DNA of 64,000 nt from Mycosphaerella arachidis (GCA_001297265.1 LIHB01000122.1:12543-76542); one strand, 5' to 3'; positions 42,300-53,908 are shown, numbered from the stretch's first letter. The notes: generated by a model from the letters alone, not told the origin. Numbers and translations are program-made.

Positions 42300-44090
42300 G
42301 CTGATGACCTTTGCTAGTGTAACTTGCCGTCTTTGCCGCTGCGGATGCGGTGCTGAAGCCGTCTAAAAATTGAGCTTGATGTTACTGCTGCTACTGGCGA
42401 TAGGATCGTGTAATTGGTGGTCGATCTCCGTGCGGTTACAGAGGCAAGAAAAAGAATGACGGACGAGACGAGGAAACGAAGGCAAGGCCAGCGCATAAGC
42501 AAACAGGGATGTTCGGCATTTACCGAAGTCGCATACTCACTTCACTTCCCTTCACCTCATCTGCTCCCTCCCCTCGATCAGTCACCTGCTTTCAAGACAG
42601 CTGCCTTGTGGAGTTCAACATAGTTGCGCATCAACAATCATCGCGGGATGACTCGCTGGAATGGGCTGTCTGTCTGACCGATCTGGATGGCCAGGCGCGT
42701 GTAGAAAGAAGATCACGCCCTGGAGGACAGAGAGGCGCTCGTGCCCAGTGTGAATCAAGGACCCTCAGCAGGAACAGGCCTCTTGTCGTGGCAATCACTG
42801 CGCTATGTGCGGCTATCTTGAGCGGCTGGCTATGTATGAGCCGACTTCATCAACGACAGATTGATCCCGCGATATCGCACTTGGGTATCGGTTCGCAGAG
42901 GCCGTCGGGAGGGTGCTGGCAAGCATTGTCGCCGCATAGCTCGTCAGCTTTGAGCGTTAGCCCTCATGCTTTGAGAGCTATCGAGACAGCAGCGTGCTCT
43001 ATAGAAGCTCAAAGAAGAGTGTTATGGGACTGCAACCTGTTTGGCGAGGACCTGAGTATATCACAGGGAGTACGTCTAGGGTCGTCCAATATCAGACATG
43101 TTAATTGGACCCAAAGCTGCGGAAACTAATGGGTGGCCAAAATCTCGGACACCGACCTTCCTCACGGCAAGTCGAACTCACCGCGATACGGCAATGCCGA
43201 AGGTGTGGGTGAGACAATCAATATATGCAGATCGCCAATTCGCTCAGAATGGCTTGACGCTAGTGTATGGCCATGTCTCGGGATCCAGGATGGCCGAAAG
43301 GCACCGAACTAGTCCCCCCTTCTTGACTCAACTTGAACCCCTTTCCAACGGTGCACGCAGCTGCCAAGGAAGACCTGCTCACTTCAGAGAGCACAGATGC
43401 TCAAACCTTGTCCGTCAGCATCACGACCGGAACCGACATCTCGGACGACGTCTGCCGAGCCCTCGGGATCTTGATCCGAGTACACTCGGTGCAGTGTTTT
43501 GGTTGGCCGCGACTGGAGAACAGCATCTCTGAACAAGCTTGGCATCCACAACGGTAGGCCGGAGCACATCTGCTATAGCCTATAGGGCAATTTGGAAGGT
43601 CGAGCACGATCCAAGTCGCAAGTGGCAACGCCCGCGGAGCACGTGTGTACATGTGGCTCGGCAGGGTCTTGCCGAGGCCTTGGTCAGAGCTGCTTCACAT
43701 ACTTCTTCGCTACTCAACATTGGCATGACGTGGGTATTGTATAGTAGGGCTGTATCAAGCCTCTGGCATGAAACTCAGAGGACGCGTTCGCACTGGATTG
43801 AAAGTGCAAAATGATGTAAGTTGCTCTGCCAAGGACATCAACGGCACTTCAATCAATGATAATACCAAGCACGCCATGGCTATGATGCGTAATAGTCAGG
43901 CAAGATGTAAGTGCGCAGCATGTGTTTTGAGCGGATATATAGGACTCGGGGTCGAGCCCCTGTCTTATGAACCATCAGTCACATTAGATAGCATCGACAA
44001 CGACCAATCCGCACCACCAACAAACATTTCCAACACCGCAAACATTGCGTTCCCAAGCAACAAAATCAACTTCCACTCCCACGCAAGAAA
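42300..44090. other. Gene-poor interval
   Basis: 1.8 kb with scattered open frames on both strands and no motif or splice structure I can support. The 5' region of the Arg/Ser-rich gene is at its right end. Confidence 0.45.
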
Positions 44091-44576
44091 ATGCCTATCG
44101 ACCGAAGAAGCGTCCACTCCAGCGTCGTCGGCTCGTCAGAGCCCACCACCCAAACGAACCGCCTCTCTGACAACCAATGGCTCGCAGACGAAGTCTACCC
44201 AGCGATCGGCGCCTCGCAAAGCAACTCCAGAAGCCAGAGCCGCTCCCGCAAAACCTCACCACTCGACAACAACCGCATTGGCAGAACATCACTAGACAAC
44301 TCCAACACCATCGTGCATGCTCGCGACATGCCCGCCGGGTCTATCGCCTTCGCAGAAGGCTACAAGCCGAAGCGGGAACGGTCCAAGTCGCGCTCGAGAA
44401 TGAGCAGTGAGTCCTCTTACTCTACGCCAAGAAGCAGGAGTCGATCGACTTATGACACGCATCGACTTTCCACGCATGAGAAGGTGTGGACGGATGCGAA
44501 AGATAAGGAGAGGAAGCATGGGGAGTTCTTGGAGAAGGTGCTGAGCCATAAGCTTTCGCCGGCATTTTTGAAGTAG
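44091..44576 (+). CDS. Small Arg/Ser-rich protein
   Basis: 161 residues, single exon. The ATG context is AAAATGCC after a CA-rich leader typical of fungal 5' UTRs. Several RS tracts (SRSQSRSRKTSP, RERSKSRSRMSSESS, RSRSRSTYD) and an N-terminal segment NQWLADEVYPAIGA. A helical charged C-terminus follows (DAKDKERKHGEFLEKVLSHK). There is no RRM, so it is not a classical SR splicing factor, and probably disordered. The ordered ends and biased composition support a real gene of unknown function. Confidence 0.65.
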   Translation: MPIDRRSVHSSVVGSSEPTTQTNRLSDNQWLADEVYPAIGASQSNSRSQSRSRKTSPLDNNRIGRTSLDNSNTIVHARDMPAGSIAFAEGYKPKRERSKSRSRMSSESSYSTPRSRSRSTYDTHRLSTHEKVWTDAKDKERKHGEFLEKVLSHKLSPAFLK

Positions 44577-45569
44577 AGAGGGTGTGATTTCGCAACACGG
44601 GGAGGAGGTATACGATTGAGACGGGGGTTTGATACGAAAGGGAGGGTCTTGGGGTAGAGTGTGTGAGGCAGAGTCGTTGTATTAGCGGGTACTATATGTT
44701 GAGCTCGATTTATGAGATTATGGTATTTGTTCTTAGTTTTCCGCATCACTTCAAAGATCACATCGTAGGTCCAATCCGCAAGGCGAACGTGCAGCCAAAC
44801 GAACAACGGTCCCTGCCGGAGAGGGAACATGGAGCCTTCTGCTGCAGCCAGTCGTACTGTTGTTCCGACTAGCGTCGCCGCAGTGCGACAGAGTGTAGTC
44901 GAGTTTGCTGCGTGCTTGACGCCGCTCAGCCACTTCGCCAAGCACGGTGGTCAAGGGATACCATTCTGTGATTTCCATAAACAGGTTCAAGTTTCCCCTC
45001 TTTCGCAAGCATATATGCTATCATGAAGCCGCACTGGAAGAGTTTGCTTATGCGCTGGCTCTCAGTACACCTCTTCCTGCTCTAACTTCTTTGCCTTTTG
45101 GTCAAACATCCTCTGAGCGGTTCGCAGAGTCATCAAGAACGCTTGTAGCGCCGTGGGAGATCGGGGTCAATCTGTGTGCGATAATAGCTTAGGCCTCCTT
45201 CAGGTTCCGGGCGCTTGACTAGCCGGCTCATATGACTTGCAACAGGGTACCAAGTGTGCGTGCCCGAGCTCGTAGATCTTGCATCGAAGCTCTTCTGGAA
45301 GGTGCAGGCAGGGTGGAGGGTCGCGGGTGTTGGCAGACTGTGGGGACAAAAGGTTGAATTGGTTGTGTGTGCGACCAACATTCGGACGGGGCCTATACTG
45401 CTTTACTGCTTCGAGTATGTGTTTGTCCTCAACACGTTGAGTATGTGCTGGGCCTTTCTTGTTGGGTATAGCTTCCTGGTTTACTGCTCACAGCTTCCCG
45501 ATAGTGCTCAGCCAGTTATTATGAATCGTGAGGTATGGTGAAATTATCCAATGGTATATGCATGTCGCT
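44577..45569. other. Intergenic between convergent genes
   Basis: Open frames at 45133-45381 (-) and 45254-45541 (+) have no recognised features; the plus one lacks an ATG. Confidence 0.45.
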
Positions 45570-46667
45570 TCAACGCTCGTCACAACGCTTCACTCTGTCA
45601 AGTTCCACGATCTGTCTGGCAGATGGCGGCTTCTGTCCATACACGACGTATCTGGTATCGTCAGCAGTTTTCCCCTTTTCCAGAACGGCGATCACTTACA
45701 ATGGGCAGTATGTATGTATCCTCTTCTGCTTCCACTCATGCTTAACCTCCATGAGCAGCACCTCCAATTCCTGCACTGTCCAGCCAAGGCCCTGGGTGAA
45801 GGTCCGCAAGCTCAACCCGGAAACACCTTCAAGCAAACCGATCAAGAATAGCAGTCCAGCTTCTCGCAATCGTTTGTCCTTTGGCCACGGTCCGATAGGT
45901 ATTTTGAATGGCTTGATCGTCACATTGATGAAGCCAGCATCCTCCATAGCCTGCTTCATTTGCTCAGGGTAACACCTCCCTGTGAGACCAAACTTTCTGA
46001 TGCCCGCTTCCCACAGGTTCTCCCATCTCTGTACAGCACTATCTTCGGGAAATGTGTTATCGTCGGAGCCGAAGTTGAGGTCAAATTCTTGATTTTCCAC
46101 CCAGCCGCCTGGTTGCAGGACTTTGAATGCTTGGTCGTAGAAGAATTTCCATGACTTGACTGAGAAGCTATTGATAAGGCGGGAGTGCACGAAGTCAAAC
46201 TGCTGGTTGAAGGTCCACGTTTCATCAGCGTCGGCAATCTGGAATTCTAGGTTCGGCGGAACTGCTGTGGGTTGTATCGGCGATAGATCAGTGCCAACGA
46301 CTTGCGAGTGAGGGTAGTCATCCGCCATATCGATAGCCCAGATGCCGGTGCCAGTGCCAATGTCCAGGACCATCCTCGGATTCTGAATCGGCGCTAAGAA
46401 GTGTCTTTCTTCCATGGTGAGACGGATACTGTGATAGGTGATATCCATTCGTTCTTGTTCAGATTCATCATTCGGCATGACGTATTTTCCTCGCCGGAAG
46501 GCATGGTACGTCCGACCATTCTCTTGTTCGTACTCGAATATGCTTGAGGCCACGGATTCTGTCGATAGGTAACCCTCGTCGTAGCCAGAGTCGTCACTGA
46601 AAGCATCGCCAGAATCCCGAGCTTCGACCTCGACTTGCTCTAGCTGCATCTCCATACCAGCTGCCAT
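45570..46667 (-). CDS. SAM-dependent methyltransferase, LaeA-like
   Basis: Two exons, 46667-45700 and 45651-45570, with a 48-bp intron at 45652-45699. The product is 349 residues. SAM-binding motif I is VLDIGTGTGIWAIDMAD at about 100-116, acidic residue in VVGTDLSPIQP at about 123-133, FDFVHSRLINSF near 158, and motif with LQPGGWVENQE at about 184-194. The N-terminal acidic stretch ends in YHAFRRGKYVMPNDESEQER, typical of the LaeA-like class. The splice restores the standard C-terminus HTYCPLYVVYGQKP, which the unspliced frame lacks. This class contains LaeA, the global regulator of secondary metabolism, but most members are of unknown substrate and this is not LaeA itself by motif alone. Divergent from a P450. 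Confidence 0.9.
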
Positions 46668-47313
46668 GATGAGATCGCCAAAGGACCTAATTGTCGTGAC
46701 TGTCGTCCTCTGGGAAGCATGTCAGAGCCGGTGTATATAGCCAGTTGACGACTGAGACCTGATTTTGGCAATGAATGGTCGCTACGGACAGATAGTGCTT
46801 GGCGGGCAATATGTGGACAATGCTAGACTGTTCGCAGTCGGTCCAGACTTCAGTGATGAGAAATTCGTCGCCTATGCACGCAAAAAATGCCACGTGAATG
46901 AGCAGGCGGCGTTCGGTGGGAGTGCACAAGGGTAAGGCCCGCCTAGAACAGCCAACCGCCTCCCCACTGACGTTGCTTCTTGTTTCAGCACCTCGCATCT
47001 GGACCCTCAATGTACTTTAGCCGATGTCACCAAATGAAATGGCTCTAGTGTCGACGTGCCGTCTGCAGCGAAAATGCGAGTTGATCGCATTGGTGTCAAG
47101 CGGCAGAATTCCATATCTCTTCCTCTCACTCGCTTCACTGCGCCGCAAGGCTCCTCTGGTCGACGTGGACATGGACATCGACTCAGCCACGCCATCTGAA
47201 TCGTGCAGCCTCAAGCACTCGATCTCAGATCGGGCCGAGATCCCCAGCCGACCCGAAGAAGCGCGGAGTTGCGCCCCTTGTGCTCGCCGAATTTTGCCAA
47301 AAGGATAAAGACT
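46668..47313. promoter_or_regulatory. Divergent promoter region methyltransferase / P450
   Basis: 646 bp shared 5' region. Such arrangement is frequent in fungal metabolite loci. No specific binding site assigned. Confidence 0.45.
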
Positions 47314-48978
47314 ATGACAACCTGTGCCACGATGGCGGAGCTTCCCAGAATATCAACCATCCTCGCCTCACTCCTGGTGTTGCTGCTGTCCTACCTCATC
47401 ATTGGCGGCATAGTCAATTACGCGAAGCTACGGCAGTTCAAGGGACCACGCGCCGCAGCCTTCAGTCGCGCGTGGCTGTTTTGGGAAGAGTGCAGTGCTC
47501 GTCTGCCCAAGTCGCAGCGAGATGCTCTCCGAGTGTATGGTATGCTCGTATGCCTCGACAGATGAAGTCGAAAAGGTGGTCTGACCAGGATCGATAGGAT
47601 CACCGGCCCGCATAGGTCCGAATTTGCTTGTCACCGATGATCCCGAGTTGATTCGGCACATGGCTGCACCTGGTTCGCGATGGACCAGGTCGCATTGGTA
47701 TGATGCCATGAAGCTTGATCCGAGATTAGACACAGTCTTCTCGACCCGTGACGAGCAACTTCGTACCGAGCTGAAGGCGAAAGAAGCTGGTGGCGTAGGT
47801 ACTTGACCCTAAACTTGGCAGCATGTGACTGAACTCTTCAAGTACAATGGTCGTGATATTGCAACCCTCGAGCCTGATATCGATGCTAGGGTTAACGATA
47901 TGATCTATCTGATCAAGAACACGTACAATGGTCTACCAATGGACATGGCGAATATTGCCCGCTTCTTCACACTTGACGTGCTCAGCACCGTGGCGTTCGG
48001 GTCACCTTTCGGCTTTATGGCTGCCAACGATGATCTTTGGGGCTACAACAAGCTGAATAACTCCTTCATGGTCTTTCTTGGCTTACAAGCGAATCATTCG
48101 TCGGTCTACAACTTCTTCGCGCAACCCTGGCTCCAGGCCGTTGCGGCACCTAAAGTAACGGACGATTCTGGTATCGGTCCAGCACTAGCCTTTGCCCAGA
48201 AGGCAGTTGCAGAGCGGTACGGTCCCGATGCCAAGGTCAAGAATGATATGCTTGGCCACTTTGTCGAGAAGGGTCTATCGCAACTTCAATGTGAAGCCGA
48301 GGCTTTCCTCCAGATCATCGCAGGCTCCGACTCGACCACTGGGGTCATGATGAGTGCCATCTTCATGCTTGCAGGAAGTCCTCCAACGTACGCCAAGCTT
48401 CGAGCCGAGGTCGATAACGCAGTCAAAGCGGGTGTGTCAAGACCAGTGGTCAAATACACCGAAGCCTTGAAGCTGCCGTATCTCAAAGCGGTTGTCCAGG
48501 AGACCATCAGAATGTTTCCACCACTTTTCGAGCTAAAGTCAAAGGTTACTCTTACTGGCGACAATTTCAAAGATATCTATTTTCCACCAGGTACCGAGGT
48601 TTGCGACTGCAACGACGCTGTAATGCGCAACAAGACTGTCTTTGGCCAAGATGCTGAATACTTTCGACCTGAGCGGCTCCTTGAGGGCGATGGCGACGAT
48701 GCCACGCGTAGAGCCCGTCATCAAGCGATTGATACATCCTTTGGAGCCGGCAGGTTCAAGTGCTTAGGCAAGCATATAGCCATGATGGAGTGCCATAAGG
48801 CGGTGTTTGAGGTATTTCACACTTCTGCTCAAAACGCGAGCTCAAAAATACTGACTCCAGACAGATCATGGCAAGGTTCGACTTCCAGCTTGCCGATCCA
48901 ACGAAGGGCATTCACTCCATTGCCCACAATGTGCATATCGCCTCCGGCTTGAATTTAATAGCACGGCCTCGTGCGTAG
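47314..48978 (+). CDS. Cytochrome P450, pisatin-demethylase-like
   Basis: Membrane-bound heme monooxygenase. Four exons: 47314-47539, 47598-47794, 47843-48811 and 48865-48978, with introns of 58, 48 and 53 bp. The product is 501 residues (495 if the second ATG at 47332 is used). Anchor ILASLLVLLLSYLIIGGIV. The second splice gives KEAGGYNGRDIATLEPDID, matching the family; reading through the intron instead meets a stop. I-helix AFLQIIAGSDSTTGVM, K-helix QETIRMFPP (ExxR), FRPERL. Heme loop FGAGRFKCLGK with Cys about 448. The last exon (IMARFDFQLADPTKGIHSIA) is the usual end. The family includes CYP57 (pisatin demethylase) and many metabolite enzymes; substrate unknown. All catalytic landmarks intact. 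Confidence 0.9.
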
Positions 48979-49314
48979 ACCGGAGATGACAGAAACCCAG
49001 ACAGGACGAGATGATACAGATGCATGAACCGAATGATACCCTAGCATAATGCATGTTTGAGCACAAGCTCGTGCACCACAGTTGTATCGACATACTAATC
49101 GAACGTTCGTAAGAAGCATACCACCCACTGCATAATTATTGTCGAGCTTGGTCCGAGTCCCTAACGTCCTATCATGCCTATTCCTGTATGTTCCTATCTT
49201 TCACAGCCCGCTTTGATCCCACGACCAAAGCGACGATAATACCCTTTTATGATATCCTAAGGGAAACAACTACACCACAGTTTCAGGACGAATTCTGTAT
49301 ACAGGGCTTTCAAA
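48979..49314. other. Intergenic
   Basis: 3' region of the P450 and the former 5' region of the catalase pseudogene. No gene. Confidence 0.5.
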
Positions 49315-50335
49315 ATGGCACAATTCAATGCTAACAAGCTGGACGATGCGCGGTACTACACTCTGGGCGAAGGGTGACCCATCGCGGACCCTACCGGTTC
49401 CGGGATCATGAGAGGGACTCACGGCCGGATTCGGCGCGGACTTGGTCTTCTAGACGACACGCAGTTGCGCGAGACACTTGCACACTTTGCGCGAGCGAAC
49501 TCCAGAGAGAGTGGTACACGCCAAAGCTGCCGGTGCGTGCCGGGCGAAGTTGAGGTTGCGCACGACATTTCAGCAACTTCTTGACTGGGAATGGCAAAAA
49601 GACTCCACTGCTCGCGCGTATATCTACAGTTGCTGGTGAAAATAGGTTCTTCGGATGCTGCTCGGGACGTTCGAGGATTCGCTGTGGAATTCTTCACCGA
49701 ATAGAGGGCAAGCAGAACTTTGTCATGGATGACCTGCTTGTATTTTTCATAAGGGGTCCAACAGAATTCCCATCAGCCAATCGATCGCGCAAAAGATACC
49801 CAAAGACCAATGTACCTGACGCCTACTATATTCTGGGACTTTTACAACAATAATCAAGAAGGCACACACGCTGTTCCGTGGTCGAGGTGTCCCAGTATCG
49901 CTTCGAAATGTCAATGGCTATGATGTACACACCTACAAGCTGGGCAAGCCAGAAGACGGTAGCTTCAAGTACGTCAAGTGGCACTTCAAGCCGGATGGGG
50001 GCAATAAGACCTTGACCCAGGAGGAGGCGATCAAGCTTGCTGGAGAGGATCCCGATCATCACGTTCGCGATATGAACAACTCCATCGCAGCTGGAAGTTT
50101 CCCATCTTGGACGGTATCCATGCAAGTCATGGACCCCAAGGATGCTGAGACAGTCTCCTATGACATCTTCGACGAGATCAAAGTTTGGCTGCATAAGGCC
50201 TACCCACTGCGACGAATCGGCAAGATGACACTGAACCGGAACCCAGGAAATTACTACCAGGAAGGACATCGAGGAAGCAGCTTTCTCACCATGCAACGTT
50301 ATATCATCACCGGCAGAATCAACCTTCCTATCTAG
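49315..50335 (+). pseudogene. Catalase pseudogene
   Basis: Clear remains of a monofunctional small-subunit heme catalase. The ATG at 49315 opens MAQFNANKLDDARYYTLGEG then TGA at 49375-49377, and family sequence resumes in the same frame (PIADPTGS, DDTQLRETLAHFARA). Conserved blocks then alternate between all three frames in the correct order: ERVVHAKAAGA, GEVEVAHDIS, KKTPLLARISTVAGE, SSDAARDVRGFAVEFFTE, LVFFIRGPTEFPS, NNNQEGTHA. From about 49871 one frame is open to 50335 (FRGRGVPVSLRNVNGYDVHT, LAGEDPDHHVRDMNNSIAAG, VGK-type block IGKMTLNRNPGNYYQE). That is at least six frame changes plus one nonsense codon. The C-terminal region past NYYQE is degraded. Indels rather than RIP-type C-to-T changes dominate. 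Confidence 0.9.
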
Positions 50336-51002
50336 GCCCAGAAGTGAAGCCACGAAGGATTGCACAACATCGGGGATACAAGAAATACTCCTCAGGCTCA
50401 ACAGCTTCCGTCAAAACCAAGCCTGTTTGTCATCGACATGCTAGTAATTAATGTCGCAGCTAGCAGCATGGCAGCCTTATGATGGCGAGCTCTTGATTTC
50501 ATGCAGAGCTGGCCTGCCATTCACTTCTCGGAGCAAAATCACATGCAGACTGATGAAGACCGGTACATGGACATATGCGGGAGGTGGAATGCAACATAGA
50601 ACGACATTACTGTATTACCCATTGCCACAACAATACTACCGCCTGCTTCGTCAATCAGGATCCGCTCTGGGGCCCATGGTCGAGGACACGACTTGACGTC
50701 TGTGGATTACTCGTCTTGGGTTGACTAGCTGGGTGTACCATTGCACAAACCAGACAGGAACTCTGCTCGTGTAGCTCCACGGGCATGAGCTGAGAAGAAA
50801 GTGCCAGGCTGGCCGACCTGCCTGGCATCCAACAAATATTGGCGGAAAGGATCTTCAGGTTTGACCAACGCGCAGTTAACAGCCTAAATCTTCTGCCGCC
50901 TCGACCAGTGGAGAACCTCGGGTTAGTCCAGGCTAGTTCTGAGGCGCCTATTATTTCAAGAGCCATGTTGAGCATGCAGTGAAGGGAGTGCTAAGCGAGA
51001 TC
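50336..51002. other. Intergenic
   Basis: Between the catalase pseudogene and the TauD-family gene. A minus frame at 50655-50975 has no recognised features. Confidence 0.45.
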
Positions 51003-51953
51003 ATGCATTTGAAGCCCATAAAATCAAGGCGTATTTGCAGCGCGTACAAAAAGTGCTCCCTTCTATCACTAAGAACCTTCGCCACATTCGCCAAAGGGGG
51101 CATGCAAATCAGGCGTATCGCGGGGTCTCTTGGGGCTAAGATCACTGGAATCGACCTGCGAAACGTGACAGTAGAGCAGACTCGAGAAATCCGCCGGTCT
51201 TGGCTTGAGAACAAAGTGATATTTGTCCGGAGGCAAGACCTAAGCCCTGAAGCATATCTCAGGTTCGCCTCGACTGTTGGCAAACCTAGCCCATACCCTA
51301 TGGTCCCTGGCATCGAAGGATATCCAGAGATCACACATGTTCTGAAGCGCGAACATGAAAAGACCAATTTTGGGGGCATATGGCATAGCGATACGATTTA
51401 CCTCGAGAGACCACCCATGGCTACTATGCTTCTGGCTCGAGAGCTGCCACCCTTCGGTGGCGATACACTCTTCGCAAACCAGGTCGCAGCGTACGAAGCC
51501 CTGTCTGAAGGCTTGAAGAGGACTTTGTCGGAATTGACTTGCGTGCATACATCGTCGAAAGCTGCGGCATCCAAGACTCGTGAAGACAGAATCAATGATA
51601 CTGGCCACAAAGCCGATGAGCTGGTATCTTTCCACCCTGCAGTCCGGACACACCCTGAGACTGGGAAGAAGTCTCTAGACCTGAACGTGGCTCATACTGA
51701 TCGCTTTGATGGCTGGACTGCAGAAGAGAGTGCTCCGTTGCTGAACTATCTTCACCAACACCTTGTCGCTTCCAGTGGCAGGTGGGAGACTTGGCCATAT
51801 GGTAAGCATCCAGAAAAGCGTGCTCTTAGTTCAGAGGAGCTAACATCCAACATCAGGGACAACCGAGTGGTTCTCCACAATCCGATCAACGACTATCACG
51901 GCTACAAACGAAGCATGCATCGTATCACTTTGGCAGGTGACAAGCCTGTCTGA
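51003..51953 (+). CDS. TauD/TfdA-family Fe(II)/2-oxoglutarate dioxygenase, frame disturbed
   Basis: Frame from ATG 51003 (the longer open frame starts with GTG). As an unspliced ORF it is 316 residues. Fe ligands H128 and D130 in GGIWHSD; the distal His and 2-oxoglutarate Arg lie in VVLHNPINDY and SMHRITLAGDKP. A clear intron (51802-51856, GTAAGC, branch GCTAACAT, ATCAG, 55 bp) joins ATATG to GGAC, giving CRFQWQVGDLAIWDNRVVLH, the conserved core. But CRFQWQ is in a different frame from the upstream LLNYLHQH (the change lies near 51750-51764), and the residues normally between them are missing. So a small deletion has shifted the frame. Only the intron-retained frame runs through to the normal stop, with about 30 garbled residues. 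Probably a young pseudogene. Confidence 0.8.
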   Translation: MHLKPIKSRRICSAYKKCSLLSLRTFATFAKGGMQIRRIAGSLGAKITGIDLRNVTVEQTREIRRSWLENKVIFVRRQDLSPEAYLRFASTVGKPSPYPMVPGIEGYPEITHVLKREHEKTNFGGIWHSDTIYLERPPMATMLLARELPPFGGDTLFANQVAAYEALSEGLKRTLSELTCVHTSSKAAASKTREDRINDTGHKADELVSFHPAVRTHPETGKKSLDLNVAHTDRFDGWTAEESAPLLNYLHQHLVASSGRWETWPYGKHPEKRALSSEELTSNIRDNRVVLHNPINDYHGYKRSMHRITLAGDKPV

Positions 51954-52203
51954 GAACTCTGAGCCAAGTCATCGTTGACTCGTGCTGTTCAGCACGAGGC
52001 TGAACATCTGGGCTCGGAATTCGAGCTGTTCGGGTCGGAAATAAGGATGTCGAAGCTGCAGCTTTTGAGTTCACACCAAAGAGCTCCTCAACCTGGCGAC
52101 GTCATTTGCACCCATCGCTGATAGTGAGATATGTATGCGAGCACCGCAGCTGTTCTGGCGTACTTGAAAAGACACAAATCACATCGCCTTAGCCGATATC
52201 ACA
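51954..52203. other. Intergenic spacer
   Basis: Short 5' region of the SRPBCC gene; nothing else seen. Confidence 0.5.
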
Positions 52204-52701
52204 ATGGGCAAATTCAGTATCACTGGCGAGACAGTCTTTGACTACCCGGCCGACGTCGTCTATGACTTTGTCTCCAACCCTCACAACTGGGAACGATGCT
52301 ACAAAGGCAGCGGAGGCATGCAAGACAAGAATCTAAAAGTACCATTACAGCTTGGAGATGTCTGGACTGAGAAGGTCGAGCTGCCGCCCAACAAGTACTT
52401 GTCGACCTGGAGACTCATCATTGCGGAGCGGCCTAGAAAGTTTGCTTTCATTCAAGAGAACAAGATTGGCATGAAGGAGGATGGGACAGGGGGTGTTGAC
52501 GGGTTTACAACTATCACGTATACATTTGAGGATAACATTGGGGAGGGCAAGACATTATTCACCAGGAACTTGACAGGAGAGTTGCCGAGAGGAGTTGGAA
52601 TTCCGGATGATTTGTTGACGGTGTGTTGTCGGCCTGACGGGATCGAGAGGTACCAGGATCGGGTGAAGGAGGAGCTGAACAAGGATCATGGCAAGGCTTA
52701 G
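52204..52701 (+). CDS. SRPBCC/START-like small ligand-binding protein
   Basis: 165 residues, single exon, ATG context CACAATGG. The helix-grip fold is suggested by MGKFSITGETVFDYPADVVY then DFVSNPHNWERCYKG (the typical 'v.a.aevVfdfisdp.nw' SRPBCC opening). The strand pattern continues through LGDVWTEKVELPPNKYLSTW and FTTITYTFEDNIGEGKTLFT, with a long C-terminal helix DGIERYQDRVKEELNKDHG. Members of this superfamily bind hydrophobic ligands, and some are polyketide cyclases. The substrate is unknown. It is intact, although the genes on both sides are broken. Confidence 0.7.
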   Translation: MGKFSITGETVFDYPADVVYDFVSNPHNWERCYKGSGGMQDKNLKVPLQLGDVWTEKVELPPNKYLSTWRLIIAERPRKFAFIQENKIGMKEDGTGGVDGFTTITYTFEDNIGEGKTLFTRNLTGELPRGVGIPDDLLTVCCRPDGIERYQDRVKEELNKDHGKA

Positions 52702-53908
52702 ATGCCTAGATCACTGCTTGAAAGCCTCAGCATGCGAAGTCTGCAGTAGCCCAGTCCTTGAGGAAGGCACCATTGCGCCGCATGCAGAGCAAAACATCGA
52801 TGAAGGCGTCTACAATGTTCTTCATGGCTGGAACAGCAGATAAATCTCGATAAGCAACACTACGAAACCTCGCCTGTATCATCAACATACGAGCTCCATC
52901 GATTACATGATCTAACTTTCTTGGTACGTTGACCGTTTTTGGCGTTCGTAACTTGTAAGTCTCGCCTCAATAGTGATGGTCCAAGCTCGCAATCCCTCGT
53001 TCCCACGCAGCACTGCATCAGCGTTCTACAACATTTACTTCGAGATGATGTAGGGTCGGCGATTCTATCAATTGGCGATTGAGGTCGTGAAGCTAGTAAA
53101 TGTCCTTTCTGAAATTGTTGCATTGCCTAAATCGGTAAAACACAGCATGCGTTGTATCCTTGCACTGCAGGACCGAGCTGCTGTACAGACCGCATTGTTA
53201 CTATACATACTAGCTTACCTTTGGTGATCGCCGGGATAATCGCACAAGGGCCAGAGTCCAGAGTACTGTGGTTGGTGCTCAGGCATGATCCCTCTTACCG
53301 GGCACGGGATGTCCTCAAGCACTCTCTGCTACTGATGAAGGTCATTCCTTACATGGAGCTGGATACCCATCCAAGATACGCGATGGAATTCTGCGAGTGC
53401 TTGTAGTCGGGACAGATTTTGCGAAAATGGCTATGCATGATGACTCTGGAACGGTGTAGATACTTCGAGGTAGAGTCCGCAACGACAGCAATTACAGTCA
53501 TCGTGCTCCTCTCTCGGAAATTTATCAACTCTAGGCTACAGGCAAAAGCGCCGTGTTGAAGATCCTGCACCACCCTGCGAGCCAGGCTACGGAGCCGATT
53601 GGAAACAAGCACGTTGTCAACAACAGCAGTTGATGGAGCATCGACTCGATATGTGCCCCAGACGAGAACAAAGACTCCGAGCGTTGAGATGTACACAAAA
53701 CGAGAGGCCCAAGAGATGCCTGTGTCGCGATTTTGAGCTGAGAGAGAGAGAGGTCTTATGTTATAGATATTCCTACGTTCTTTCTATGCAGAGTTCCTCG
53801 GTATTAGCGCTGGCCCTTGACCTTCTCCAAAACTATCTCAGGGGTCATCCTGATTACTTTCCTGAGCATCGTACAGTATCTGTCCACTCGACAATCATGG
53901 AATTGTGT
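52702..53908. other. Gene-poor interval
   Basis: 1.2 kb. A minus frame at 53349-53696 starts with a hydrophobic stretch (ISTLGVFVLVWGTYRV), but nothing else supports a gene. A plus frame at 53152-53406 lacks an ATG. Confidence 0.45.

Noticed and set aside
43930..43975. GC-rich hairpin near GGGGTCGAGCCCC as a terminator or RNA element
   Set aside because: Isolated short inverted repeat with no associated gene end; likely chance.
45570..46667. Naming the methyltransferase LaeA
   Set aside because: Only class-level motifs are visible; the LaeA-like class is large and mostly uncharacterised.
47795..47821. 27-bp intron ending at TTGGCAG in the second P450
   Set aside because: Too short to splice. 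The 48-bp choice ending at TTCAAG restores the family sequence AGGYNGRDIATLEP.
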